From Euryarchaeota archaeon UBA33 (GTDB lineage Archaea; Thermoplasmatota; E2; DHVEG-1), in the NCBI GenBank assembly GCA_002506745.1, contig DAYE01000014.1, positions 1 through 8,934 of the forward strand: a DNA stretch of 8,934 nucleotides, in the 5' to 3' direction. Below are positions 1-5,156 of this stretch, one piece after another. A program made the position numbers and the translations under genes. The notes below the pieces were generated by a model. The model was not told the DNA's origin. It made no database searches and saw only the letters and a program-made list of their open reading frames with translations. How positions within the stretch are numbered: the stretch's first letter is position 1; each line of letters begins with the position of its first letter.

Positions 1-102
1 CACTTGATAAGGTTTTCCTTAAGGAGTATTATTTATGATGGTACTCGTGAACGAAAAGCATTTATCCGTGTCCTAAATTCAGACTTATACCTTTTAAGAT
101 AA
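1..102 (+). CDS. Possible 3' end of an unidentified gene (33 codons, start outside the window)
   Basis: Frame 1 is open from the window edge to a TAA at 100-102. It reads as a basic C-terminus, with YDGTRERKAFIRVLNS followed by a leucine-rich tail. The segment resembles the DGxKKAxVRL strand seen near the end of ribosomal protein L23, but it is too short and too divergent to assign, and L23 is not normally next to a tRNA gene. Thirty-three open codons can easily arise by chance. If the frame is real, it stops three bases before the tRNA, so the tRNA promoter would lie inside coding sequence. A competing reading is frame 3, which ends at a TGA at 36-38. I do not recognise the gene. Confidence 0.35.
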   Translation, partial: HLIRFSLRSIIYDGTRERKAFIRVLNSDLYLLR

Positions 103-105
103 ACT

Positions 106-179
106 GGGCTAGTGGTCTAGTTGGTTATGACATCGCTCTCACACGGCGAAGGCCGCCGGTTCGAATCCGGCCTAGCCCA
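106..179 (+). tRNA. tRNA-Val, anticodon CAC
   Basis: A complete cloverleaf can be folded by hand. The acceptor stem GGGCTAG (106-112) pairs perfectly with CTAGCCC (172-178), with A179 as the discriminator. The anticodon stem TCGCT/GGCGA (one T-G pair) encloses the seven-base loop CTCACAC, whose middle triplet CAC reads valine codon GUG. The T arm is GCCGG-TTCGAAT-CCGGC with a canonical TTCGAAT loop. The D arm has the usual AGTTGGTTA loop but one T-T mismatch in its stem. No CCA is encoded and there is no intron, so the 3' CCA must be added after transcription. A weak TATA-like stretch at about 73-79 (CTAAATT) is at a suitable distance but is not convincing alone. Confidence 0.97.
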
Positions 180-187
180 TTTTTTTT
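180..187 (+). terminator. T8 terminator directly after tRNA-Val
   Basis: Eight consecutive T residues begin one base after the tRNA discriminator base, with no hairpin other than the tRNA itself. Archaeal RNA polymerase terminates on such T tracts, so this is the probable end of the tRNA transcript. Confidence 0.7.
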
Positions 188-189
188 AG

Positions 190-197
190 TATAGAAA
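190..197 (+). promoter_or_regulatory. Possible TATA box for the winged-helix gene
   Basis: TATAGAAA stands about 25-32 bases before a GTG at 222. A start of transcription near 220 would either be leaderless at that GTG or give a leader of about 30 bases before the ATG at 252. The call rests on spacing and AT-richness only; no B-recognition element is evident. Confidence 0.35.
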
Positions 198-251
198 ATC
201 GATTAGCTTATTAATCACCGTGTGATTCCCTATATTGGTTTCGTGGATGGG

Positions 252-602
252 ATGCAGGATGACACAAAAACAGCGATTTCTCCAGAGATGTTGAAACCTC
301 TTATCATTCGATCTCTTCGGAGAAGTAGCGTACGGAAGAAAATAGCGGAGTATCTTTTTGAAATCAGTCCCAGCGGGAGTTATACTTCTGAGATTGCATT
401 TAGCGTGAAAACCACTCCGACTAATGTGATTGGTGCGATTCGTGGGATGAACACGCGATATCGTGATGACGAATCTCTTATCAGTTTGAATCTTGTTGAA
501 CAAATCGAGGGAGGGAAACACCGGGATATTAAATTGTACAGACTCACAGATTTAGGTAAAGAAATCGTGACAGGTCTTCGAGATAACAAGAAGCGTTTCT
601 AA
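252..602 (+). CDS. Winged helix-turn-helix protein, probable archaeal transcription regulator
   Basis: The product is a basic protein of about 116 residues. The core from about residue 20 runs from RSSVRKKIAEYLFE through a turn and a second helix (TSEIAFSVKTTPTNVIGAIRG) to a hydrophobic strand (LNLVEQIEGG) and YRLTDLGKEIV near the end. This is the usual order of a winged HTH: first helix, recognition helix, wing, then the 'LTxxG' ending common in archaeal regulators. It probably binds DNA; the target and effector are unknown. The start is uncertain: ATG 252 is chosen, but the frame stays open to a GTG at 222, which would add ten residues and could be a leaderless start. The gene stands alone after tRNA-Val and converges on a small gene seven bases beyond its stop. 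Confidence 0.8.
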   Translation: MQDDTKTAISPEMLKPLIIRSLRRSSVRKKIAEYLFEISPSGSYTSEIAFSVKTTPTNVIGAIRGMNTRYRDDESLISLNLVEQIEGGKHRDIKLYRLTDLGKEIVTGLRDNKKRF

Positions 603-627
603 AAAACGATCAATCAATATTTTTTTT
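594..627. terminator. Probable bidirectional terminator between convergent genes
   Basis: CGTTT (594-598) and AAACG (604-608) can pair across a five-base loop containing an A-rich run, which reads as a U tract on the minus strand. On the plus strand a T8 run at 620-627 follows the stop of the winged-helix gene. The T8 run lies inside the 3' end of the convergent gene. Both elements suit T-rich archaeal termination, but the stem is short. Confidence 0.4.
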
Positions 628-822
628 GTATTCTTCGAACATCGTTGTGACTTGGTTTTCTTCCACTTGTGCGATATCGCCAGTTTCGTATCGTACCACA
701 AACCATCGACTAGGGCGAGGATATGTATGAATAACAACCGCTTTTCTAGCAGGGAGATTCGGGGCATCAGGATTTCGGACTAAAACCTCAATACCTTTTC
801 TTATCCCTCGTTGTTCCAACAT
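610..822 (-). CDS. Small hypothetical protein, 70 residues, probably beta-rich
   Basis: I do not recognise this gene. It encodes 70 residues beginning MLEQRGIRKGIEVLV. Hydrophobic and polar residues alternate in short blocks (IEVLVRN, KAVVIHTY, RWFVVRYE, GDIAQVEENQV), split by proline and glycine turns. This suggests a small SH3-like or OB-like barrel, followed by a charged helix (FEEYKKN) at the end. Both acidic and basic residues are frequent, and there is no signal peptide, cysteine pair or membrane segment, so it should be cytoplasmic. The ATG is preceded by a purine-rich GGATGGG about nine bases upstream, and a TATA-like box lies near 878-884. The frame's natural composition and its own promoter favour a real gene, although short length limits certainty. 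It converges on the winged-helix gene. Confidence 0.65.
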   Translation of the reverse strand: MLEQRGIRKGIEVLVRNPDAPNLPARKAVVIHTYPRPSRWFVVRYETGDIAQVEENQVTTMFEEYKKNID

Positions 823-877
823 AGGTCATTTCCCATCCTTATTTTTTTCTCTTTCATAGAAATGAATATCTTAGAAG

Positions 878-884
878 TATATAG
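878..884 (-). promoter_or_regulatory. TATA-like box for the 70-residue protein gene
   Basis: The minus strand reads CTATATA here, about 56 bases before the ATG at 822. This predicts transcription starting near 853 and a leader of about 30 bases that includes the purine-rich GGATGGG. The assignment rests on sequence and spacing alone. Confidence 0.4.
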
Positions 885-948
885 AATTAGTTCAACCAAT
901 CAAGATGTTCTAAGAAAGAATAAAAAAAGAAGCTGTTCATAGATGAAG

Positions 949-957
949 TTTATATAT
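949..957 (+). promoter_or_regulatory. TATA box for the PGF-CTERM-type gene
   Basis: TTTATATAT is an excellent match to the archaeal TATA box. It lies about 35-43 bases before the ATG at 992 and predicts transcription from about 978. The short leader would carry GAGGG at 983-987, a suitable ribosome binding site for that ATG. Confidence 0.6.
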
Positions 958-991
958 ATTATATTTGATTTCAGGATGTAGTGAGGGATTT

Positions 992-1534
992 ATGAAATTA
1001 AAAACGATGTTGATATATGTAATGCTTTTTGTCAGCGTGAGCTCTTTGCTCTTTTTAAGCCCGTTCTGTTCTGCAAGTCAAACAGACGTCTCTATTAAGG
1101 ACGTAACCGTACAATTAATACAAACACGGCCTCCAATCGGAACGACGACCATACGGGAGTATAGAATTGCAGCTATTTTATATAACACCGGTGATACAAA
1201 ATCAGTGAACATCACTGTCAAACTAAAGGATCCTCAACCTGGACTGAATGCGACCCTCATTTTCCAACCTGAGGGTTACTCATTAAAACCAAATGAAGAG
1301 AAAACCTTTATCTTTGAAAATTGGCCGACATCCCTCTCTGGTGACATTCCTCTGGATATCAGTTTTCAACCTTCATCTCCAAATGTCCTTTTAACGGAGC
1401 ATAACTCTGGTTCTTATATCTATACCTTGCACATCGGGGGTAATACTAAGAAGACCTCAACACCTGGTTTTGAAGTTCTGGTCGTTCTTATGGCGATTCT
1501 TGCCGTCTTGTTCATACAACAAGAAAGAAAGTAA
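992..1534 (+). CDS. Exported surface protein with C-terminal PGF-type archaeosortase signal
   Basis: The 180-residue product begins with a classic signal peptide: KLK, then a long hydrophobic run to about residue 23, and a likely cleavage near SASQ. The mature part is a beta-sandwich-like domain resembling CARDB or other archaeal extracellular domains (IAAILYNTGDTKSVNITVKL, then a proline/glycine-rich segment and LKPNEEKTFIFE). It has two N-glycosylation sequons, NIT and NAT. The last 23 residues start with PGFE (P158), continue as a hydrophobic helix and end in ERK. This is the tripartite layout of PGF-CTERM proteins, which archaeosortase A cuts and attaches to membrane lipid. ATG 992 is preferred to an upstream in-frame TTG at 965 because it has GAGGG in front and gives a proper signal peptide. 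Ligand or partner is unknown. It converges on a lipoprotein gene. Confidence 0.8.
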   Translation: MKLKTMLIYVMLFVSVSSLLFLSPFCSASQTDVSIKDVTVQLIQTRPPIGTTTIREYRIAAILYNTGDTKSVNITVKLKDPQPGLNATLIFQPEGYSLKPNEEKTFIFENWPTSLSGDIPLDISFQPSSPNVLLTEHNSGSYIYTLHIGGNTKKTSTPGFEVLVVLMAILAVLFIQQERK

Positions 1535-1544
1535 CATCGCTGAT

Positions 1545-1559
1545 TTTGTTTCGAACAAA
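1545..1559. terminator. Short hairpin between convergent exported-protein genes
   Basis: TTTGTT (1545-1550) and AACAAA (1554-1559) form a six-pair AT-rich stem with a three-base TCG loop, eleven bases after one stop and in front of the other. It may help both transcripts end, but the stem is weak and no long T run follows. Confidence 0.3.
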
Positions 1560-1581
1560 TGCGAAAATGTTTGATTCGTGG

Positions 1582-2001
1582 CTATATTTCAGTAACGGAA
1601 ATGACTACGTGATCAACGAATGCTGCGCCAGATCCTTCATAGGTGACTTGATTTGCTAGCTGGAACGATTGTTCGGTGTACCCTGCAGGCATATTGCGGA
1701 TAGATTTCGTTTGATTGTATAACAGGAGATCGTTCTTATTATAAAATTGTACATCTATCTTTGCACTGATTGTTTTTCCTGCGATGTTATGAAACAGCCA
1801 TCCTACGGTTACTGATTCAATATCTCCTGATTTATTACTATTCTCTTCATAAGACACATTTACAAATTCAACAATAGTCGAATCTAGATACACATTTTGA
1901 GGTCTTCCTTGTGTCTTGACACTGCTTGTGTCTTGACAACCACTTAATGCTGAACTGATACAAATAACAACAGCTACAACACAAAATACCGCTTTCTTCA
2001 T
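1582..2001 (-). CDS. Predicted archaeal lipoprotein, function unknown
   Basis: The 139-residue product starts MKKAVFC and has a hydrophobic stretch ending in the lipobox LSGC, with C22 as the expected lipid-modified cysteine. A short Ser/Thr/Gln-rich linker follows. The rest is a probable single beta-sandwich: VEFVNVSYEEN, SVTVGWLFHNIAGKTISAKIDVQFYN, then GYTEQSFQL and a final strand VDHVVISVTEI. That pattern resembles FxLYD-type or CARDB-type extracellular domains, which hold a 'remodelled tail' of secreted proteins, but I cannot name a family with confidence. NVS and NQT sequons are present. The start is fixed by AGGAGGG about ten bases upstream; another ATG at 2011 is out of frame. It should sit on the outer face of the cytoplasmic membrane. 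Ligand unknown. Confidence 0.8.
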   Translation of the reverse strand: MKKAVFCVVAVVICISSALSGCQDTSSVKTQGRPQNVYLDSTIVEFVNVSYEENSNKSGDIESVTVGWLFHNIAGKTISAKIDVQFYNKNDLLLYNQTKSIRNMPAGYTEQSFQLANQVTYEGSGAAFVDHVVISVTEI

Positions 2002-2181
2002 GCTTGCTCATCCCTCCTGATTTTCTTAAAAAAGATATGGAACATCAACATTTATATGTTTCGATAAAGGTGTATCAGTATTCATAAATAGTTTTTTCAC
2101 CAAAAGTTTTAATATCTATGGACTATCATTGATGTTCAGCAATCGGGAAAAGGAACAGAAGCAGACGAAGAGATAGCGGGT
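2002..2181. other. Divergent intergenic region between lipoprotein and coiled-coil genes
   Basis: This 180-base AT-rich spacer carries the lipoprotein promoter on the minus strand. On the plus strand there are TATA-like stretches at about 2083-2090 (CATAAATA) and 2108-2115 (TTTAATAT). From the second, transcription would start near 2138. No structured RNA or clear operator repeat is visible. Confidence 0.4.
2051..2057 (-). promoter_or_regulatory. TATA box for the lipoprotein gene
   Basis: The minus strand reads CATATAAA around this point, about 50-56 bases before the lipoprotein ATG. Transcription would begin near 2025 and give a leader of about 25 bases holding the AGGAGGG ribosome binding site. 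Confidence 0.5.
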
Positions 2182-2631
2182 ATGCCGGTACCAAAACAAT
2201 CAGAAATAATGAAGAATGTTTTACGGACGTTGATATCGATTTCTAGTAGAAAAACGGATCTACCTTATACGATTATTACCATGGATGATCTCATAAAACG
2301 ATTAGAAACTCAATATCGTTTTCTCAAGCATATTCAAATCAACGACGATTTCTATAATGAACAATCCGATGATTTGATCAGTGTCATGTCTGATATCAAT
2401 ACTGTACCATCAACTGAGTTAGGAAAGGCTCTTCATTCCATTATCGATTCGATGAATCGGTCTCTTGGGGAGAACGCGGGTCATTTTTTCATAAAAGAAA
2501 TACGCAATAAGCTCAGCGATGAGTGCCTCACCATGATGAGAGACATGGGGGTCGACCTGGGTCTGATGCAATTAGAGAGTGAAATCGACAGGTTAGAACA
2601 AGAAATCGCTGAACGGAAAAAACAATCGTAA
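2182..2631 (+). CDS. Helical protein with C-terminal coiled coil, function unknown
   Basis: I do not recognise this 149-residue protein. It is almost entirely helical by composition, with no cysteine pair, signal peptide or membrane segment. The N-terminal part has a short helix (EIMKNVLRTLISI), a loop, and then TMDDLIKRLETQYRFLKHI. The centre contains LGENAGHFFIKEIRNKL (about 95-111) and MMRDMGVDLGLM. The last 20 residues (129-148, LESEIDRLEQEIAE) show heptad spacing of leucine and isoleucine, a likely coiled coil for dimerisation. Acidic and soluble, it could be a sensor or scaffold partner. ATG 2182 has only a weak AGCGGG in front; an in-frame ATG at 2209 is possible, and the frame is open upstream to 2113. 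Its stop lies ten bases from that of the convergent zinc-ribbon gene. Confidence 0.7.
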   Translation: MPVPKQSEIMKNVLRTLISISSRKTDLPYTIITMDDLIKRLETQYRFLKHIQINDDFYNEQSDDLISVMSDINTVPSTELGKALHSIIDSMNRSLGENAGHFFIKEIRNKLSDECLTMMRDMGVDLGLMQLESEIDRLEQEIAERKKQS

Positions 2632-2641
2632 CAATTCATTC

Positions 2642-3031
2642 TTATTTTAAATGAAAGACATATAATGTTGGAATTTTCTTTTTCTTCCCCGTCCAGTATC
2701 CGCAAACATCACATCGAAACTCTATGGTGACTTCGCCCCCGTAGATAGTCTTATTTTTCACCCGTAGTAATGAGCCTCCGCAGACAGGGCATTTATGCAG
2801 AATCTTATCTGGATCCCCATCTCTTGTTCGAATCTCGACCTGCACTAACCCGCTATTCAACACAAGAGTACGCACCCGAGGTTCGCTGACAAGGAACTGC
2901 TTTTTTTTCGATTCTAATTCCTGTTCAACCAATTTTTTAAGTGTATGCTGTGACGTCACTGTATGAGATCTCCGAAAAACCTTTTCCGCCGCACCGAGGA
3001 TATCCTCATCGGAGGGAATATGGTACACCAT
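2642..3031 (-). CDS. Archaeal zinc-ribbon protein with N-terminal helical domain, function unknown
   Basis: The 129-residue product has two parts. Residues 1-65 (IPSDEDILGAAEKVFRR, LKKLVEQELESKKK, SEPRVRTLVLNSG) look like a small helical, possibly HTH-like, DNA- or RNA-binding domain. Residues 78-113 hold a zinc ribbon with C81-x2-C84 and C107-x2-C110, separated by a strand hairpin rich in Lys and Gly; the chain then ends in basic and hydrophobic residues. From memory, similar proteins starting with IPSDEEIL and ending in a CPxCG ribbon followed by GYWTG occur widely in archaea without an assigned function. Information processing is the likely area. It is the last gene of a minus-strand cluster, 34 bases after the four-CBS gene. 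No clear ribosome binding site is seen. Confidence 0.8.
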   Translation of the reverse strand: MVYHIPSDEDILGAAEKVFRRSHTVTSQHTLKKLVEQELESKKKQFLVSEPRVRTLVLNSGLVQVEIRTRDGDPDKILHKCPVCGGSLLRVKNKTIYGGEVTIEFRCDVCGYWTGKKKKIPTLYVFHLK

Positions 3032-3065
3032 ACAATAGTGAATCGTCTTGCTTACTTTAACCTTT

Positions 3066-3845
3066 TTACATGACTATTGTCTTTAATAAATCGGTTCTTG
3101 TCACCATCCCGACGAGCTTATCGTTTTCTATTAGTGGTAACGCCCCGACATTTTGCTTTTGCATCAACTGTGCTGCATCACAAATACTCATTGACGGGTT
3201 GGACCAAACAACCGGGGTTCGCATGACATCTTTAACAAGGAGCTCATCGAGATGATGTTTCTGTTTGCCTAAGGAAAACGATTTTTTTAACGATGCAAAC
3301 GCTAATGCTATTTCGATATCAGAGATGATTCCTACAAGTTTTTTTTCCTCAAGGACGGGGAGACGTGCGATATTATTGGTAATCATAATCCGTCGAGCAT
3401 GGATCACCCGGTCATCAATGCCAACAGTATAAACTTTTTTTTGCATGATTGAATGAAGTTGATTTTTACTGATGACCAATGGCAGGAGATTCGCTTTTGT
3501 CACAATCCCAATAAGCTTTTCTTTTTCTACCACTGGTAGCATCGTTGGACCTGCCTCACCAACTGATTTTAAAATGTTTTTTACATCCTCTTCCGGGAAA
3601 ATCACCGTGACGTCTTTCTCAGTGACGGATGATGCATGGAGTCGAGATGCTGTGATTCCTCGTTTCCGTATCGACCCTAGTTTATAAGCAATCACGTTGT
3701 CGGTTACCAGACCAAAGAATTTCTTTTCTTCAGTCACTGGAATCTTTGTGATGTCATGCTTTTTCATCAGATCCAGTACGAGTTTGAGACTATCATCTTT
3801 ATCTACTGTAATTATTTTCGTCGTCATTATATCTTTTACTTTCAT
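3066..3845 (-). CDS. Protein with four CBS domains
   Basis: The product is about 259 residues made of four CBS repeats in tandem and nothing else. Each opens with a motif like VKDIMTTKIITV, HASSVTEKDVTVI, LHSIMQKKVYTV or VKDVMRTPVVWS, and closes with a strand-turn ending in GLVTD, GIVTKANLL, GIISDIEIA or GMVTRTDLL. They span about residues 4-56, 71-125, 131-184 and 203-257. Two Bateman modules of this kind usually bind adenine nucleotides, S-adenosylmethionine or similar ligands and act as energy or metabolite sensors; the ligand here is not predictable from sequence. The second repeat is the most divergent. AGGAGG (minus strand, 3855-3860) lies nine bases before ATG 3845; a GTG at 3848 would add one residue. 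It is the middle gene of the cluster. Confidence 0.93.
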   Translation of the reverse strand: MKVKDIMTTKIITVDKDDSLKLVLDLMKKHDITKIPVTEEKKFFGLVTDNVIAYKLGSIRKRGITASRLHASSVTEKDVTVIFPEEDVKNILKSVGEAGPTMLPVVEKEKLIGIVTKANLLPLVISKNQLHSIMQKKVYTVGIDDRVIHARRIMITNNIARLPVLEEKKLVGIISDIEIALAFASLKKSFSLGKQKHHLDELLVKDVMRTPVVWSNPSMSICDAAQLMQKQNVGALPLIENDKLVGMVTRTDLLKTIVM

Positions 3846-3854
3846 CACCGTTTT

Positions 3855-3860
3855 CCTCCT
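3855..3860 (-). promoter_or_regulatory. Ribosome binding site of the four-CBS gene
   Basis: The minus strand has a full AGGAGG in the 35-base gap after the CBS/zinc-ribbon gene. It is nine bases before ATG 3845 and six before GTG 3848, so it supports translation of the middle cistron from either start. Confidence 0.7.
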
Positions 3861-3880
3861 TTTTTCATTTTAAAAAAATG

Positions 3881-4435
3881 TTATTCATATTTTAATCCAT
3901 CAACGCAGTCTTCACAAAGTAGTCGGCCGTCAATGCTTTTGAGGCTTGTTGATAAGATGTTGCAATCTTCACATTTTCCTGAGAACGTCTGGCTCTGTAG
4001 ATATTCCTCATCTTTTATATCAATATTTGACCACTCATGGGAGATCTCAGTTAAAGCTGGTGATAACTGAGAGATATCGCGTTGTGTGATAATTCCGACA
4101 AGCTCATTGTTTTCAACGATGGGAAGTCTTCTGATATTGCACTTTCCCATAATCTTCAGTGCCTCATTTAAGGTGATGTATGGTTCTGCTATAATTATCG
4201 GGCTGCTCATGACTTCTTCGACGAGCACATCCTGCGCGTTTTTCGCCTCGCACACCACTTTTTTTATAATATCGCTTTCTGTGAGAATCCCGATTGGGTG
4301 GTTTATTTCTGAGATGATCACATTTCCTATTTTGTTATGTTTCATTATTCGAGCTGCTTCTAAAACGGTTGTAAATGGTTGTACAACCACTAGTTTTGTC
4401 TTCATGACCTCTTTGACTAGAACGTCTTTGTTCAT
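3881..4435 (-). CDS. CBS-pair protein with C-terminal zinc ribbon
   Basis: The 184-residue product carries two CBS domains (about 6-62 and 70-125), shown by LVKEVMKTKLVVVQP...PIGILTESDII and LVEEVMSSPIIIAEP...LVGIITQRDI. After an acidic linker comes a small zinc ribbon with C155-x2-C158 and C174-x2-C177, a 15-residue loop between the knuckles. A Bateman pair binding a nucleotide-like ligand and coupled to a nucleic-acid or protein binding ribbon suggests a ligand-responsive regulator, but no target is known. It is the first gene of a minus-strand cluster with the four-CBS and zinc-ribbon genes, at 32- to 36-base gaps. It is divergent from hjc, 81 bases away. TAGGT a few bases before the ATG is a weak ribosome binding site. 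Confidence 0.92.
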   Translation of the reverse strand: MNKDVLVKEVMKTKLVVVQPFTTVLEAARIMKHNKIGNVIISEINHPIGILTESDIIKKVVCEAKNAQDVLVEEVMSSPIIIAEPYITLNEALKIMGKCNIRRLPIVENNELVGIITQRDISQLSPALTEISHEWSNIDIKDEEYLQSQTFSGKCEDCNILSTSLKSIDGRLLCEDCVDGLKYE

Positions 4436-4479
4436 ATGTTACCTACCAAATCGTTGACTGATTGAAAGCTCCAATCCCA

Positions 4480-4494
4480 AACATTAAAACATTA
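4480..4494. promoter_or_regulatory. Shared divergent promoter region (hjc and CBS cluster)
   Basis: The AT-rich block ACATTAAAACATT reads as TTAAAA on the plus strand (4484-4489), about 28-33 bases before the hjc ATG, so hjc mRNA would begin within a few bases of its start codon. On the minus strand the same block reads TTTTAATG, about 50 bases before the CBS/zinc-ribbon ATG. One or two TATA boxes here probably serve both directions. Confidence 0.4.
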
Positions 4495-4516
4495 CGAGGT
4501 ATTTTACCTTTTTCAT

Positions 4517-5026
4517 ATGAGCAGCATTTACGAACGAGAATTGAAAGGTATTCTTGAAGGGGATGAAAAAATTCTTTCGAAAATGACGAAAACATGCTCA
4601 GCATTAGAGAAAGGAAATTATTATCTCACGAAACAGAAACCGTTCATTGTGGTTCGTGCTGCAGGATCGTTCGGCGTCGATTTAGTTGCTCTCAGAGGTG
4701 ATATCTCGTTTCTCATGGAGATAAAGTCCAGTAATGTCGATACATTGCATTTCAGTAGTGTTAATGGGAAGTTGCAACGACAGGCGGAAAAAATGCACCG
4801 TGAATGTGAAAAAACAAGGACCCTGCCCGTCTATGGTTTTCGTTTGAAAGGTCACGGTGGTGATTGTTGGCGACTCTTTTCCATGGAGATTTCTCAGCTT
4901 GAGGGGCGGGCGAAGATTCTACACAATCGGCTTCCAAAACTGAGTAAAAGTAAAAGCGGGAATTATATAATGCGATGGGATGATGGTCTTCCACTCTCAG
5001 ATTTTCTCATGTATCTCTGCAAATAG
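4517..5026 (+). CDS. hjc: Holliday junction resolvase, Hjc family
   Basis: Hjc is the archaeal nuclease that cuts four-way DNA junctions during recombination repair. The catalytic pattern is visible: E6-R7 in YERELK, R47 in VVRAAGSFG, D55 in VDLVA, then E68 and K70 in FLMEIKSS, matching Glu-Arg...Arg...Asp...Glu-x-Lys of the restriction-endonuclease-like fold. A polar run with glutamines (LQRQAEKMHRECEK) follows, and a strand PVYGFRLK precedes WRLFSME. The protein is 169 residues, against about 120-140 for well-known members: about 25 extra residues separate E6 from R47, and the C-terminus is extended beyond residue 125. Identity as Hjc rather than a general PD-(D/E)XK nuclease rests on the RxAGSxxVDL block. 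It is transcribed alone, divergent from the CBS cluster, with a probably near-leaderless message. Confidence 0.9.
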   Translation: MSSIYERELKGILEGDEKILSKMTKTCSALEKGNYYLTKQKPFIVVRAAGSFGVDLVALRGDISFLMEIKSSNVDTLHFSSVNGKLQRQAEKMHRECEKTRTLPVYGFRLKGHGGDCWRLFSMEISQLEGRAKILHNRLPKLSKSKSGNYIMRWDDGLPLSDFLMYLCK

Positions 5027-5060
5027 TTCAGTACTGTGGGTCAGGGTTTATCTCCGACTC

Positions 5061-5074
5061 AACAATTTTTTGTT
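5061..5074 (+). terminator. Weak hairpin/T-run after hjc
   Basis: AACAA (5061-5065) and TTGTT (5070-5074) can pair around a TTTT loop, giving a T6 run inside a short AT stem 35 bases after the hjc stop; a further T-rich stretch follows. This fits archaeal termination, but is weak. Confidence 0.3.
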
Positions 5075-5156
5075 AGGACTTTTCTCTTTCATTCTGAATA
5101 GTAATACAAAATCTTTTTTAGTCAGTTCCTTATTACTAGCAGCACTGTGGTGATTT

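Noticed and set aside
35..76. ATG preceded by AAGGAG eight bases upstream, opening a 13-codon frame
   Set aside because: Too short and in another frame than the longer open tail; no conserved feature. AAGGAG occurs by chance in AT-rich sequence.
552..767. 71-codon minus-strand frame overlapping the winged-helix and 70-residue genes
   Set aside because: Overlaps the better supported 70-residue frame out of phase; composition is unnatural and no start site supports it.
1545..1578. Overlapping imperfect inverted repeat around TTCGAACAAA and GTTTGATTCG
   Set aside because: Needs a bulge, lies in a convergent gap, and is best explained as part of a weak termination region.
3756..4457. Plus-strand open frames antisense to the CBS genes
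   Set aside because: Phe/Ser/Ile-rich translations are mirror images of the CBS coding strand; the CBS motifs are unmistakable on the minus strand.
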